In this document: piece after piece, positions 39,196 through 50,900 of the stretch
Layout of the letters: every line of letters starts with the position of its first letter
Numbering within the stretch: position 1 is the stretch's first letter
Assembly: GCA_023678885.1 (NCBI GenBank)
Contig: JAHCLQ010000808.1
Span: 1-64,000 of the forward strand
Source: Pogostemon cablin
Lineage: Eukaryota; Streptophyta; Magnoliopsida; Lamiales; Lamiaceae
Length of the DNA: 64,000 nucleotides
Direction of reading: 5' to 3'
Notes under the pieces: generated by a model
Databases searched by the model: none
The model's input: the letters and a program-made list of their open reading frames with translations, nothing else
Told to the model about the DNA's origin: nothing
Program-made: the position numbers and the translations under genes

Positions 39196-39326
39196 ACACC
39201 TTCAAGACAAGAGAGATTAAAAAAAAAAATTCACAAAGCAAAAACAAGTAATAAATACAAGAAAATAAATGTCTCTAGTAAGATCGCTTTAAACGTTCCT
39301 TCTTTAAGCTGCTAGCAACCGTTACC
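39196..39326 (-). other. Leader between PBS and gag
   Basis: About 130 bp of untranslated leader, AT-rich with a run of nine A on the plus strand near 39221-39229. No gene; the packaging signal would be expected somewhere here or in the start of gag. Confidence 0.6.
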
Positions 39327-39344
39327 TCCCCGGCAACGGCGCCA
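39327..39344 (-). other. Primer binding site, tRNA-Asp
   Basis: On the plus strand TCCCCGGCAACGGCGCCA equals the 3' end (with CCA) of plant tRNA-Asp as I remember it, so the element RNA can pair with that tRNA. Two bases (TT) separate it from the LTR at 39347. tRNA-Asp priming is typical of Athila elements. Confidence 0.93.
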
Positions 39345-39346
39345 TT

Positions 39347-41003
39347 TGATTAGCCATAACTTGTAGTCGGGTTGACCAATTCAAGAATTTATCGAACCAC
39401 AGGGAGGTCGATGTTAGCACTTAAGCGATATCACGTTTATCACGATTTTATAGAGACGAATCATAGATGGATGGTTTGGGTAACAAGTAATTAAATGAAA
39501 GTAGACAAACAATAATCCAATGACAAGATAAAATGATGAATGTGTGATTTTCCAAATTGAGTAGAAGTGAGATTAACAACACTAATGAAGTGGTAACTTA
39601 TGGATTCATGCATTAAACTCATATGTATCAAGGGTTAAGACTAAGGGACAACACTTATACCACCTAAACTTCCTCTCGAAATGAATAGGATGTAGATCAT
39701 TTGCACAATCTCAAAATAGCTCAAAGGTTGGTTCTAAATTAAACTATTCCAACTAGGTACTAAGTTCAATTATAGAATCCCTTCAAATAATCAATTGACT
39801 TCTCAATCTAACTAATCACATGTTCCATCAAAGGGTTCTAAATAATAAAGGACTTCTCAATCACTTTACCATCTATAATGCACATGAGGTTTTTGATGAA
39901 ATGATTCACTTGACTATCCTAAGCACATCATTGATTTCTCAATCTAATCATATAATTAGAACAATCAAACACACAAAACATCATAGATCTCAAGATATAT
40001 AAGCACCAATGATAGAAAATCAAATATCCCCATCAACATATGAATTTAATTACATAGATCCACAAATTAACCAACAACCTTCATGTTGCTAATCTCACAA
40101 GGGAGATTAGCCTACAATCTTCATAAGATCCATAACATAGACATTATAATTCTTACAAATCATGATAAACTAAAGGATTAACACAAAATTGGAATGAAAA
40201 AACTCCCTTGGAAATGGATCCAATTGAATCTCCCTTCTTCCTTTGGTGATCACCCAAGCTTCCTTGCTTCTTCACTTGATTTGGATGGAGGAAATTATGG
40301 AGAGATGATGTAGATCTCAAAATGGATGAATGGGATGGAGAATATGGTGTGAAATCAAAGGAATGGTGTGTGAGGTGTGTGGGAACAGTAGAATTTCGGA
40401 TCTCCCTTTAAAATGTTGAATGGATTGGTATTTATACCCCATGGAGACCTTCTAGAAGAATTGTAAAAAATATCCTGTTCTGGTGCCGACACGAGTCGTG
40501 CTACGTAGCACGGGTCGTGTCGTGTCAGGGCATGCGGCACACGAGTCGTTCTGCGTCGCACGGCCAGAGGGTGGCCGTGTTGAATGCCTAAACATCGCCG
40601 CACGGCCTCCGCTTACAGGCCCGTGTCTTGTACACGGGTCGTGCTCCGCAACACGGGTCGTGCGCCACAACACGACCAAGTGGTGGTCGTGTTGGATAAA
40701 TAGATGCCGCCGCACGACCATTCTGGACAGGCCCGTGTCTGGCACACGGGCCGTTTTGCTGCAACACGAGCCGTGTTGACAGCACGGCCAGCCGTGTTCT
40801 TGCACCTTTGTTTCTTCTTCTTTGTTTGATCTTCCTTCTTCATTTTTACTCCATTTTCACCTGTTATATGTATGTTTAAGATCATTCTCACACATTCCTA
40901 TGAAAATACATAACACCACCAAAATACACGAAAATACGGATAAAACAATACGCAAAATACACTCAAAAAGGCACTAAAATCTAGGTGAAAATAACGACAA
41001 TCA
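39347..41003 (-). repeat. Athila 5' LTR (copy B)
   Basis: A complete 1657-bp LTR with TGATTAGCC and GACAATCA ends, next to the PBS, so it is the functional 5' LTR for minus-strand transcription. It differs from 27112-28769 at about a dozen positions, mostly transitions in the GC-rich block, plus a one-base deletion in an A run. The palindrome GTGCTACGTAGCAC sits at 40498-40511. Beyond its outer end is not satellite but a third LTR copy. Confidence 0.95.
40427..40440 (-). promoter_or_regulatory. TATA box of the Athila 5' LTR
   Basis: The minus strand reads GGGGTATAAATACC, a strong plant TATA box. Transcription would start roughly 30 bp further left, near 40395, giving a U3 of about 600 bp that holds the GC-rich CACG block, and a long R plus U5. 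The same box occurs in the other copies at 28193-28206 and 42013-42026. Confidence 0.75.
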
Positions 41004-42589
41004 CAGGGAGCGATATCACGTTTATCACGATTTTATAGAGACGAATCATAGATGGATGGTTTGGGTAACAAGTAATTAAATGAAAGTAGACAAACAATAA
41101 TCCAATGACAAGATAAAAATGATGAATGAGTGATTTTCCAAATTGAGTAGAAGTGAGATTAACAACACTAATGAAGTGGTAACTTATGGATTCATGCATT
41201 AAACTCATATGTGTCAAGGGTTAAGACTAAGGGCCAACACTTATACCACCTAAACTTCCTCTCGAAATGAATAGGATGTAGATCATTTGCACAATCTCAA
41301 AATAGCTCAAAGGTTGGTTCTAAATTAAACTATTCCAACTAGGTACTAAGTTCAATTATAGAATCCCTTCAAATAATCAATTGACTTCTCAATCTAACTA
41401 ATCACATGTTCCATCAAAGGGTTCTAAATAATAAAGGACTTCTCAATCACTTTACCATCTATAATGCACATGAGGTGTTTGATGAAATGATTCACTTGAC
41501 TATCCTAAGCACATCATTGATTTCTCAATCTAATCATATAATTAGAACAATCAAACACACAAAACATCATAGATCTCAAGATATATAAGCACCAATGATA
41601 AAAAATCAAATATCCCCATCAACATATGAATTTAATTACATAGATCCCCAAATTAACCAACAACCTTCATGTTGCTAATCTCACAAGGGAGATTAGCCTA
41701 CAATCTTCATAAGATCCATAACATAGACATTATAATTCTTACAAATCATGATAAACTAAAGGATTAACACAAAATTGGAATGAAAAAACTCCCTTGGAAA
41801 TGGATCCAATTGAATCTCCCTTCTTCCTTTGTTGATCACCCAAGCTTCCTTGCTTCTTCACTTGATTTGGATGGAGGAAATTATGGAGAGATGATGTAGA
41901 TCTCAAAATGGATGAATGGGATGGAGAATATGGTGTGAAATCAAAGGAATGGTGTGTGAGGTGTGTGGGAACAGTAGAATTTCGGATCTCCCTTTAAAAT
42001 GTTGAATGGATTGGTATTTATACCCCATGGAGACCTTCTAGAAGAATTGTAAAAAATATCCTGTTCTGGTGCCAACACGAGTCGTGCTACGTAGCACGGG
42101 TCGTGTCGTGTCAGGGCATGCGGCACACGAGTCGTTCTGCATCGCACGGCCAAAGGGTGGCCGTGTTGAATGCCTAGACGTCGCCGCACGGCCTCCGCTT
42201 ACAGGCCCGTGTCTTGTACACGGGTCGTGCTCCGCAACACGGGTCGTGCGCCATAAAACGACCAAGTGGTGGTCGTGTTGGATAAATAGATGCCGCCGCA
42301 CGACCATTCTGGACAGGCCCGTGTCTGGCACACGGGCCGTTTTGCTGCAACACGAGCCGTGTTGACAGCACGGCCAGCCGTGTTCTTGTACCTTTGTTTC
42401 TTCTTCTTTGTTTGATCTTCCTTCTTCATTTTTACTCCATTTTCACCTGTTATATGTATGTTTAAGATCACTCTCACACATTCCTATGAAAATACATAAC
42501 ACCACCAAAATACACGAAAATACGGATAAAACAATACGCAAAATACACTCAAAAAGGCACTAAAATCTAGGTGAAAATAACGACAATCA
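41004..42589 (-). repeat. Third, truncated Athila LTR (copy A)
   Basis: From 41010 (GCGATATCACG) to 42589 the sequence matches the LTR from its position 79 to its end. It lacks the first 78 bp as read on the plus strand, which is the end of U5 in transcription order. The join to copy B reads CAATCACAGGGAGCGATA: the end of a complete LTR, then CAGGGA, which could be left from the LTR phrase CCACAGGGAG, then the LTR body. It keeps its own TATA box (42013-42026) and palindrome (42084-42097). Its outer end carries the target duplication, so it belongs to the original insertion. It is slightly more diverged than B and C are from each other. Confidence 0.92.
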
Positions 42590-42594
42590 ACTAT
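42590..42594. repeat. Target site duplication ACTAT, right copy
   Basis: ACTAT follows the CA end of the rightmost LTR and matches 27107-27111. The next bases (ATATTGTTTATCC) are the continuation of the interrupted satellite monomer. Confidence 0.93.
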
Positions 42595-42915
42595 ATATTG
42601 TTTATCCTTTCTTAACTCATAAGGAAAGGAGTTTTTTATTCAAAGATTTGTTTAAAAGAAGTGATAATGAGTATTTAGACGTCGAATTTATCATGCATTA
42701 TATGTTGTTTATCCTTTCTTAACTCATAAGGAAACGAGTTCTTTATTCAATGATTCGATTAAATGAAGAGATAATGAGTCTTTAAACGTCGAATCTATCA
42801 TACATTATATGTTGTTTATCCTTTCTTAACTCATAAGGAAACGAGTTCTTTATTCATGATTCGATTAAGCAAAGAGATAATAAGTATTTGAATGTCGAAT
42901 CTACCATGCATTATA

Positions 42916-43007
42916 CTCCCTTCGTCCCATCTTTGTTGCTACTTTTACGTAGCTTCTGTGAGAGCTTTTTGCAGTCAAAAGTAGCAATAAAGATGGGACG
43001 GATGGAG
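42916..43007. mobile_element. Stowaway-type MITE (92 bp)
   Basis: The ends CTCCCTTCGTCCCATCTTTG and the complement of the right end, CTCCATCCGTCCCATCTTTA, form terminal inverted repeats of about 31 bp with few mismatches. CTCCCTCCGTCCC is the hallmark end of plant Stowaway elements (Tc1/mariner superfamily). TA is duplicated at 42914-42915 and 43008-43009. Removing the element with one TA restores the ordinary phrase GCATTATATATTG, so this is a precise insertion into a monomer. It encodes nothing and would have depended on a transposase supplied elsewhere. Confidence 0.92.
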
Positions 43008-46000
43008 TATATTGTTTATCCTTTCTTAACTCGTAAGGAAATGAGTTTTTTATTCAAAAATTCGTTTAAAAGAAGTGATAGTGAGTATTTAGATGTCGAA
43101 TCTATCATGCATTATATGTTGTTTATCCTTTCTTAACTATTAAGGAAACGAATTCTTTATTTAATGATTCAATTAAATGAAGAGATAATGAGTTTTTAAA
43201 CGTCAAATCTATCATGCATTATATGTTGTTTATCCTTTCTTAACTCATAAGGAAAGGAGTTTTTTATTCAAAGATTAGTTTAAAAGAAGTGATAATGAGT
43301 ATTTAGACGTCGAATTAATCATGTATTATATGTTGTTTACCTTTCTTAACTCATAAGGAAACGAGTTCTTTATTCAATGATTCGATTAAATGAACAGATA
43401 ATGAGTCTTTTAGCGTCTTATCTATCATGCATTATATGTTGTTTATCCTTTCTTAACTCATAAGGAAACGAGTTCTTTATTCAATGATTCGATTAAATGA
43501 AGAGATAATAAGTCTTTAACCATCGAATCTATCATGCATTATATGTTGTTTATCCTTTCTTAACTCATAAAGAAATGAGTACCTTAATAAATGATTCGAT
43601 TAAACAAAGAGATAATAAGTATTTGAACGTCGAATCTATCATACATTTTATATTGTTTATTCTTTCTTAACTCATAAGGAAAGGAGTTTTTTATTCAAAG
43701 ATTCGTTTAAAAGAATTGATAATGAGTATTTGGACGTCGAATTTATCATGCATTATATGTTGTTTATCCTTTCTTAACTCATATGGAAACGAGTTCTTTA
43801 TTCAATGATTTGATTAAATGAAGAGATAATGAGTCTTTAAACGTCGAATCTTTCATGCATTATATGTTGTTTATCCTTTCTTAACTCATAAGGAAACGAG
43901 TTCTTTATTCATGATTCAATTAAACGAAGAGATAATAAGTATTGAACGTCGAATCTATCATTCATTATATATTGTTTATACTTTCTTAACTCATAAGGAA
44001 ATGAGTTTTTATTCAAAAATTCATTTAAAAGAAGTGATAATGAATATTTAAACGTCAAATCTATCATGCGTTATATGTTGTTTATCCTTTCTTATCTGAT
44101 AAGAAAACGAGTTCTTTATTTAATGATTCAATTAAATGAAGAGATAATGAGTATTTAAATGTCAAATCTATCATGCATTATATGTTGTTTATCCTTTCTT
44201 AACTCATAAGGAAAGGAGTTTTTTATTCAAAGATTCGTTTAAATGAAGTGATAATGAGTATTTAGACGTCGAATTTATCATGCATTATATGTTGTTTATC
44301 CTTTCTTAACTCATAAGGAAACTTCAATGATTCGATTAAATGAATAGATAATGAGTCTTTAAACGTCGAATCTATCATGCATTATATGTTGTTTATCCTT
44401 TCTTAACTCATATGAAAATGGGTTCTTTATTCAATGATTCGATTAAATGAAGAGATAATAAGTCTTTAAACGTCGAATCTATCATGCATTATATGTTGTT
44501 TATCCTTTCTTAACTCATAAAAAAATGAGTTATTTATTCAATGATTCGATTAAACAAAGAGATAATAAGTATTTGAACATCGAATCTATCATACATTATA
44601 TATTGTTTATCCTTTCTTAACTCATAAGTAAAGGAGTTTTTTATTAAAAGATTCGTTTAAAAGAAGTGATAATGAGTATTTGGACGTCGAATTTATCATG
44701 CATTATATGTTGTTTATCCTTTCTTAACTCATTAAGAAACGAGTTCTTTATTCATGATTCGATTAAACGAAGAGATAATAAGTATTTGAACGTCGAATCT
44801 ATCATGCATTATATATTGTTTATCCTTTCTTAACTCATAAGGAAAGGAGTTTTTTATTCAAAAATTCATTTAAAAGAAATGATAATGAGTATTTAAACGT
44901 CGAATCTATCATGCATTATATGTTGTTTATCCTTTCTTAACTCATAAGGAAACGAGTTCTTTATTTAATGATTCAATTAAATGAAGAGATAATGAGTATT
45001 TAAACGTCAAATCTATCATGCATTATATGTTGTTTATCCTTTCTTAACTCATAAGGAAAGAAGTTTTTTATTCAAAGATTCGTTTAAAGAAGTGATAATG
45101 AGTATTTAGACGTCGAATTTATCATGCATTATATGTTGTTTATCCTTTCTTAACTCATAAGGAAACGAGTTCTTTATTCAATGATTCAATTAAAAGAAGA
45201 TAATAAGTCTTTAAACGTCGAATCTATCATGCATTATATGTTGTTTTTCTTTTCTTAACTCATAAAGAAATGAGTTCTTTATTCAATGATTCGATTTAAC
45301 AAAGAGATAATTACTCTATAGACGTCGAATCTATCATGCATTATATATTGTTTATCCTTTCTTAAATCATATGGAAAGGAGTTTTTTATTCAACTATTCC
45401 TCTAAACGAAGTGATAATGAGTCTTTAGACGTCGAATCTATCATGCATTATATGTTATTTATCCTTTCTTAACTCATAAATAAACGAGTTCTTTATTCAA
45501 TGATTCGATTAAATGAAGAGATAATAAGTCTTTAAACGTCGAATCTATCATGCATTATATGTTGTTTATCTTTTATTAACTCATAAAGAAATGAGTTCTT
45601 TATTCGATGATTCGATTAAACAAAGAGATAATTACTCTCTAGACGTCGAATCTATCATGCATTATATGTTGTTTATCCTTTCTTAACTCATAAAGAAACG
45701 AGTTATTTATTCAATGATTCAATTAAACAAAGAGATAATGAATCTTTTGATGTCGAATCTATCATGCATTATATATTGTTTATCCTTTCTTAACTCATAT
45801 GGAAAGGAGTTTTTATTCAACGATTCGATTAAACGAAATGATAATGAGTCTTTAGATGACGAATCTATCATGCATTATACGTTGTTTATCCTTTCTTAAC
45901 TCATAAAGAAATGAGTTTTTTATTCAATGATTCGATTAAATGAAGAGATAATAAGTCTTTCACGTCGAATCTATCATGCATTATATGTTGTTTATCCTTT

Positions 46001-47984
46001 CTTAAATCATAAAGAAATGAGTTATTTATTCAATGATTCGATTAAACAAAGAGAATGAGTATTTGAACGTCGAATCTATCATATATTATATATTGTTTAT
46101 CCTTTCTTAACTCATAAGGAAAGGAGTTTTTTATTCAAAGATTTGTTTAAAAGAAGTGATAATGAGTATCTAGAAGTCGAATTTATCATGCATTATATGT
46201 TGTTTATCCTTTCTTAACTCATAAGGAAACGAGTTCTTTAGTCAATGATTCGATAAAATGAAGAGATAATGAGTCTTTAAACGTCGAATCTATCATGCAT
46301 TATATGTTGTTTATCCTTTCTTATCTCATAAGGAAACGAGTTCTTTATTCATGATTCGATTAAACGAAGATATAATAAGTATTTGAATGTTGAATCTACC
46401 ATACATTATATATTGTTTATCCTTTCTTAACTCATAAGGAAAGGAGTTTTTTTATCAAAAATTCGTTTAAAAGAAGTGATAATGAGTATTTAGACGTCGA
46501 ATCTATCATGCATTATATGTTTTTATCCTTTCTTAACTCATAAGGAAACGAGTTCTTTATTTAATGATTCAATTAAATAAAGAGATAATGAGTCTTTAAA
46601 CGTCAAATCTATCATGCATTATATGTTGTTTATCCTTTCTTAACTCATAAGGAAAGGAGTTTTTTATTCAAAGATTCGTTTAAAAGAAGTGATAATGAGT
46701 ATTTAGACGTAGAATTTATCATGCATTATATGTTGTTTATCCTTTCTTAACTCATAAGGAAACGAGTTCTTTATTCAATGATTCGATTAAATGAAGAGAT
46801 AATGAGTCTTTAAACGTCGAATCTTTCAAGCATTATATGTTGTTTATCCTTTCTTAACTCAAAAGGAAACGAGTTATTTATTCATGATTCGATTAAACGA
46901 AGAGATAATAAGTATTTGAACGTCGAATCTATCATGCATTATATATTGTATATCCTTTCTTAACTCATAAGGAAAGGAGTTTTTATTTCAAAAATTCGTT
47001 TAAAATTAGTGATAATGAGTATTTAAACGTCGAATCTATCATGCATTATATGTTGTTTATCCTTTCTTAACTCATAAGGACACGAGTTCTTTATTCAATG
47101 ATTCGATTAAATGAACAGATAATGAGTCTTTAAGCGTCGAATCTATCATGCATTATATGTTGTTTATCCTTTCTTAACTCATAAGGAAACGAGTTCATTA
47201 TTCAATGATTCGATTAAATGAAGATATAATAAGTCTTTAAACGTCGAATCTATCATGAATTATATGTTGTTTATCCTTTCTTAACTCATAAAGAAATATG
47301 TACCTTAATCAATGATTCAATTAAACAAAGAGATAATAAGTATTTGAACGTCGAATCTATCATACATTATATATTGTTTATCCTTTCTTAACTCATAAGA
47401 AAAGGAGTTTTTTATTCAAAGATTTGTTTAAAAGAAGTGATAATGAGTATTTGGACGTCGAATTTATCATGCATTATATGTTGTTTATCCTTTCTTAACT
47501 CATAAGGAAACGAGTTCTTTATTCAATGATTCGATTAAATGAAGAGATAATGAGTCTTTAAACGTCGAATCTTTCATGCATTATATGTTGTTTATCCTTT
47601 CTTATCTCATAAGGAAACGAGTTCTTTATTCATGATTCGATTAAACGAAGAGATAATAAGTATTGAACGTCGAATCTATCATGCATTATATATTGTTTAT
47701 CCTTTCTTAACTCATAAGGAAAGGAGTTTTTTATTCAAAAATTCATTTAAAAGAAGTGATAATGAGTATTTAAACGTCGAATCTATCATGCGTTATATGT
47801 TGTTTATCCTTTCTTAACTCATAAGAAAACGAGTTCTTTATTTAATGATTCAATTAAATAAAGAGATAATGAGTATTTAAATGTCAAATCTATCATGCAT
47901 TATATGTTGTTTATCCTTTCTTAACTCATAAGGAAAGGAGTTTTTTATTCAAAGATTCGTTTAAATGAAGTGATAATGAGTATT

Positions 47985-50900
47985 TAGACGTCGAATTTAT
48001 CATGCATTATATGTTGTTTATCCTTTCTTAACTCATAAGGAAACAAGTTCTTTATTCAATGATTCGATTAAATGAATAGATAATGAGTCTTTATACGTCG
48101 AATCTATCATGCATTATATGTTGTTTATCCTTTCTTAACTCATATGAAAACGAGTTCTTTATTCAATGATTCGATTAAATGAAGAGATAATAAGTCTTTA
48201 AACGTCGAATCTATCGTGCATTATATGTTGTTTATCCTTTCTTAACTCATAAAGAAATGAGTTATTTATTCAATGATTCGATTAAACAAAGAGATAATAA
48301 GTATTTGAACGTCGAATCTATCATACATTATATATTGTTTATCCTTTCTTAACTCATAAGTAAAGGAGTTTTTTATTAAAAGATTCGTTTAAAAGAAGTG
48401 ATAATGAGTATTTGGACGTCGAATTTATCATGCATTATATGTTGTTTATCCTTTCTTAACTCATAAGGAAACGAGTTCTTTATTCAATGACTCGATTAAA
48501 TGAAGCGATAATGAGTATTTAAATGTCGAATCTATCATGCATTATATGTTGTTTATCCTTTCTTAACTCATAAGGAAACGAGTTCTTTATTCATGATTCG
48601 ATTAAACGAAGAGATAATAAGTATTTGAACGTCGAATCTATCATGCATTATATATTGTTTATCCTTTCTTAACTCATAAGGAAAGGAGTTTTTTATTCAA
48701 AAATTCATTTAAAAGAAGTGATAATGAGTATTTAAACGTCGAATCTATCATGCATTATATGTTGTTTATCCTTTCTTAACTCATAAGGAAACGAGTTCTT
48801 TATTTAATGATTCAATTAAATGAAGAGATAATGAGTATTTAAACGTCAAATCTATCATGCATTATATGTTGTTTATCCTTTCTTAACTCATAAGGAAAGG
48901 AGTTTTTTATTCAAAGATTCGTTTAAAAGAAGTGATAATGAGTATTTAGACGTCGAATTTATCATGCATTATATGTTGTTTATCCTTTCTTAACTCATAA
49001 GGAAACGAGTTCTTTATTCAATGATTCGATTAAATGAAGAGATAATAAGTCTTTAAACGTCGAATCTATCATGCATTATATGTTGTTTTTCTTTTCTTTA
49101 TGAGTTCTTTATTCAATAATTCGATTTAACAAAGAGATAATTTCTCTTTAGATGTCGAATCTATCATGCATTATATATTGTTTATCCTTTCTTAAATCAT
49201 AAGGAAAGGAGTTTTTTATTCAACGATTCGTCTAAACGAAGTGATAATGAGTCTTTAGACGTCGAATCTATCATGCATTATATGTTGTTTATTCTTTCTT
49301 AACTCATAAATAAATGAGTTCTTTATTCAATGATTCGATTAAATGAAGAGATAATAAGTCTTTAAACGTCGAATCTATCATGCATTATACGTTGTTTATC
49401 TTTTATTAACTCATAAAGAAATGAGTTCTTTATTCGATGATTCGATTAAACAAAGAGATAATTACTCTCTAGATGTCGAATCTATCATGCATTATATGTT
49501 GTTTATCCTTTCTTAACTCATAAAGAAACGAGTTCTTTATTCAATGATTCAATTAAACAAAGAGATAATGAATCTTTAGACGTCGAATCTATAATGCATT
49601 ATATATTGTTTATCCTTTCTTAACTCATATGGAAATGAGTTTTTATTCAACAATTCGATTAAACGAAGTGATAATGAGTCTTTAGATGACGAATCTATCA
49701 TGCATTATACGTTGTTTATCCTTTCTTAACTCATAAAGAAACGAGTTCTTTATTCAATGATTCGATTAAATTAAGAGATAATAAGTCTTTCACGTCGAAT
49801 CTATCATGCAATATATGTTGTTTATCCTTTGTTAACTCATGAAGAAATGAGTTTTTTATTCAATGATTCGATTAAACAAAGAGATAATGAGTATTTGAAC
49901 GTCGAATCTATCATACATTATATATTGTTTATCTTTTCTTGACTCATAAGGAAAGGAGTTTTTTATTCAAAGATTTGTTTAAAAGAAGTGATAATGAGTA
50001 TCTAGAAGTCGAATTTATCATGCATTATATGTTGTTTATCCTTATGAGTTATGTGGAAATGATTCGATTAAATGAAGAGATAATAAGCCTTTAAACGTCG
50101 AATCTATCATGCATTATACGTTGTTTATCTTTTATTAACTCATAAAGAAATGAGTTCTTTATTCGATGATTCGATTAAACAAAGAGATAATTACTCTCTA
50201 GATGTCGAATCTATCATGCATTATATGTTGTTTATCCGTTCTTAACTCATAAAGAAACAAGTTCTTTATTCAATGATTCAATTAAACGAAGTGATAATGA
50301 GTATTCAGACGTCGAATTTATCATGCATTATATGTTGTTTATCCTTTCTTAACTCATAAGGAAACGAGTTCTTTATTCAATGATTCGATTAAATGAATAG
50401 ATAATGAGTCTTTATACGTCGAATCTGTCATGCATTATATGTTGTTTATCCTTTCTTAACTCATATGAAAACGAGTTCTTTATTCAATGATTCGATTAAA
50501 TGAAGAGATAATAAGTCTTTAAACGTCGAATCTATCGTGCATTATATGTTGTTTATCCTTTCTTAACTCATAAAGAAATGAGTTATTTATTCAATGATTC
50601 GATTAAACAAAGAGATAATAAGTATTTGAACGTCGAATCTATCATACATTATATATTGTTTATCCTTTCTTAACTCATAAGTAAAGGAGTTTTTTATTAA
50701 AATATTCGTTTAAAAGAAGTGATAATGAGTATTTGGACGTCGAATTTATCATGCATTATATGTTGTTTATCCTTTCTTAACTCATAAGGAAACGAGTTCT
50801 TTATTCAATGACTCGATTAAATGAAGCGATAATGAGTCTTTAAATGTCGAATCTATCATGCATTATATGTTGTTTATCCTTTCTTAACTCATAAAGAAAC

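Larger units (their letters stand above)
27112..42589 (-). mobile_element. Athila-type Ty3/gypsy LTR retrotransposon with three LTR copies
   Basis: A 15.5-kb insertion within the satellite, coding on the minus strand. In the direction of transcription it contains: a truncated LTR (42589-41004), a complete 5' LTR (41003-39347), a tRNA-Asp primer binding site, gag, protease, RT, RNase H, integrase, a U3-like internal module, an extra ORF, a polypurine tract and the 3' LTR (28769-27112). Assignment to the Athila lineage rests on the tRNA-Asp PBS, the protease DLGAS motif, the QCKAITLRSG segment before protease, the FMDD form of the RT active site, no chromodomain, and an extra ORF after integrase. 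The long LTRs (about 1.66 kb) also fit. The coding region is disabled by four stops and a frameshift. The target duplication brackets all three LTRs, which is unusual. Confidence 0.95.

Noticed and set aside
41004..42589. The third LTR as a separate solo LTR insertion beside the element
   Set aside because: A solo LTR would have its own target duplication and complete ends. This copy lacks 78 bp at the junction and shares the ACTAT duplication with the far LTR.
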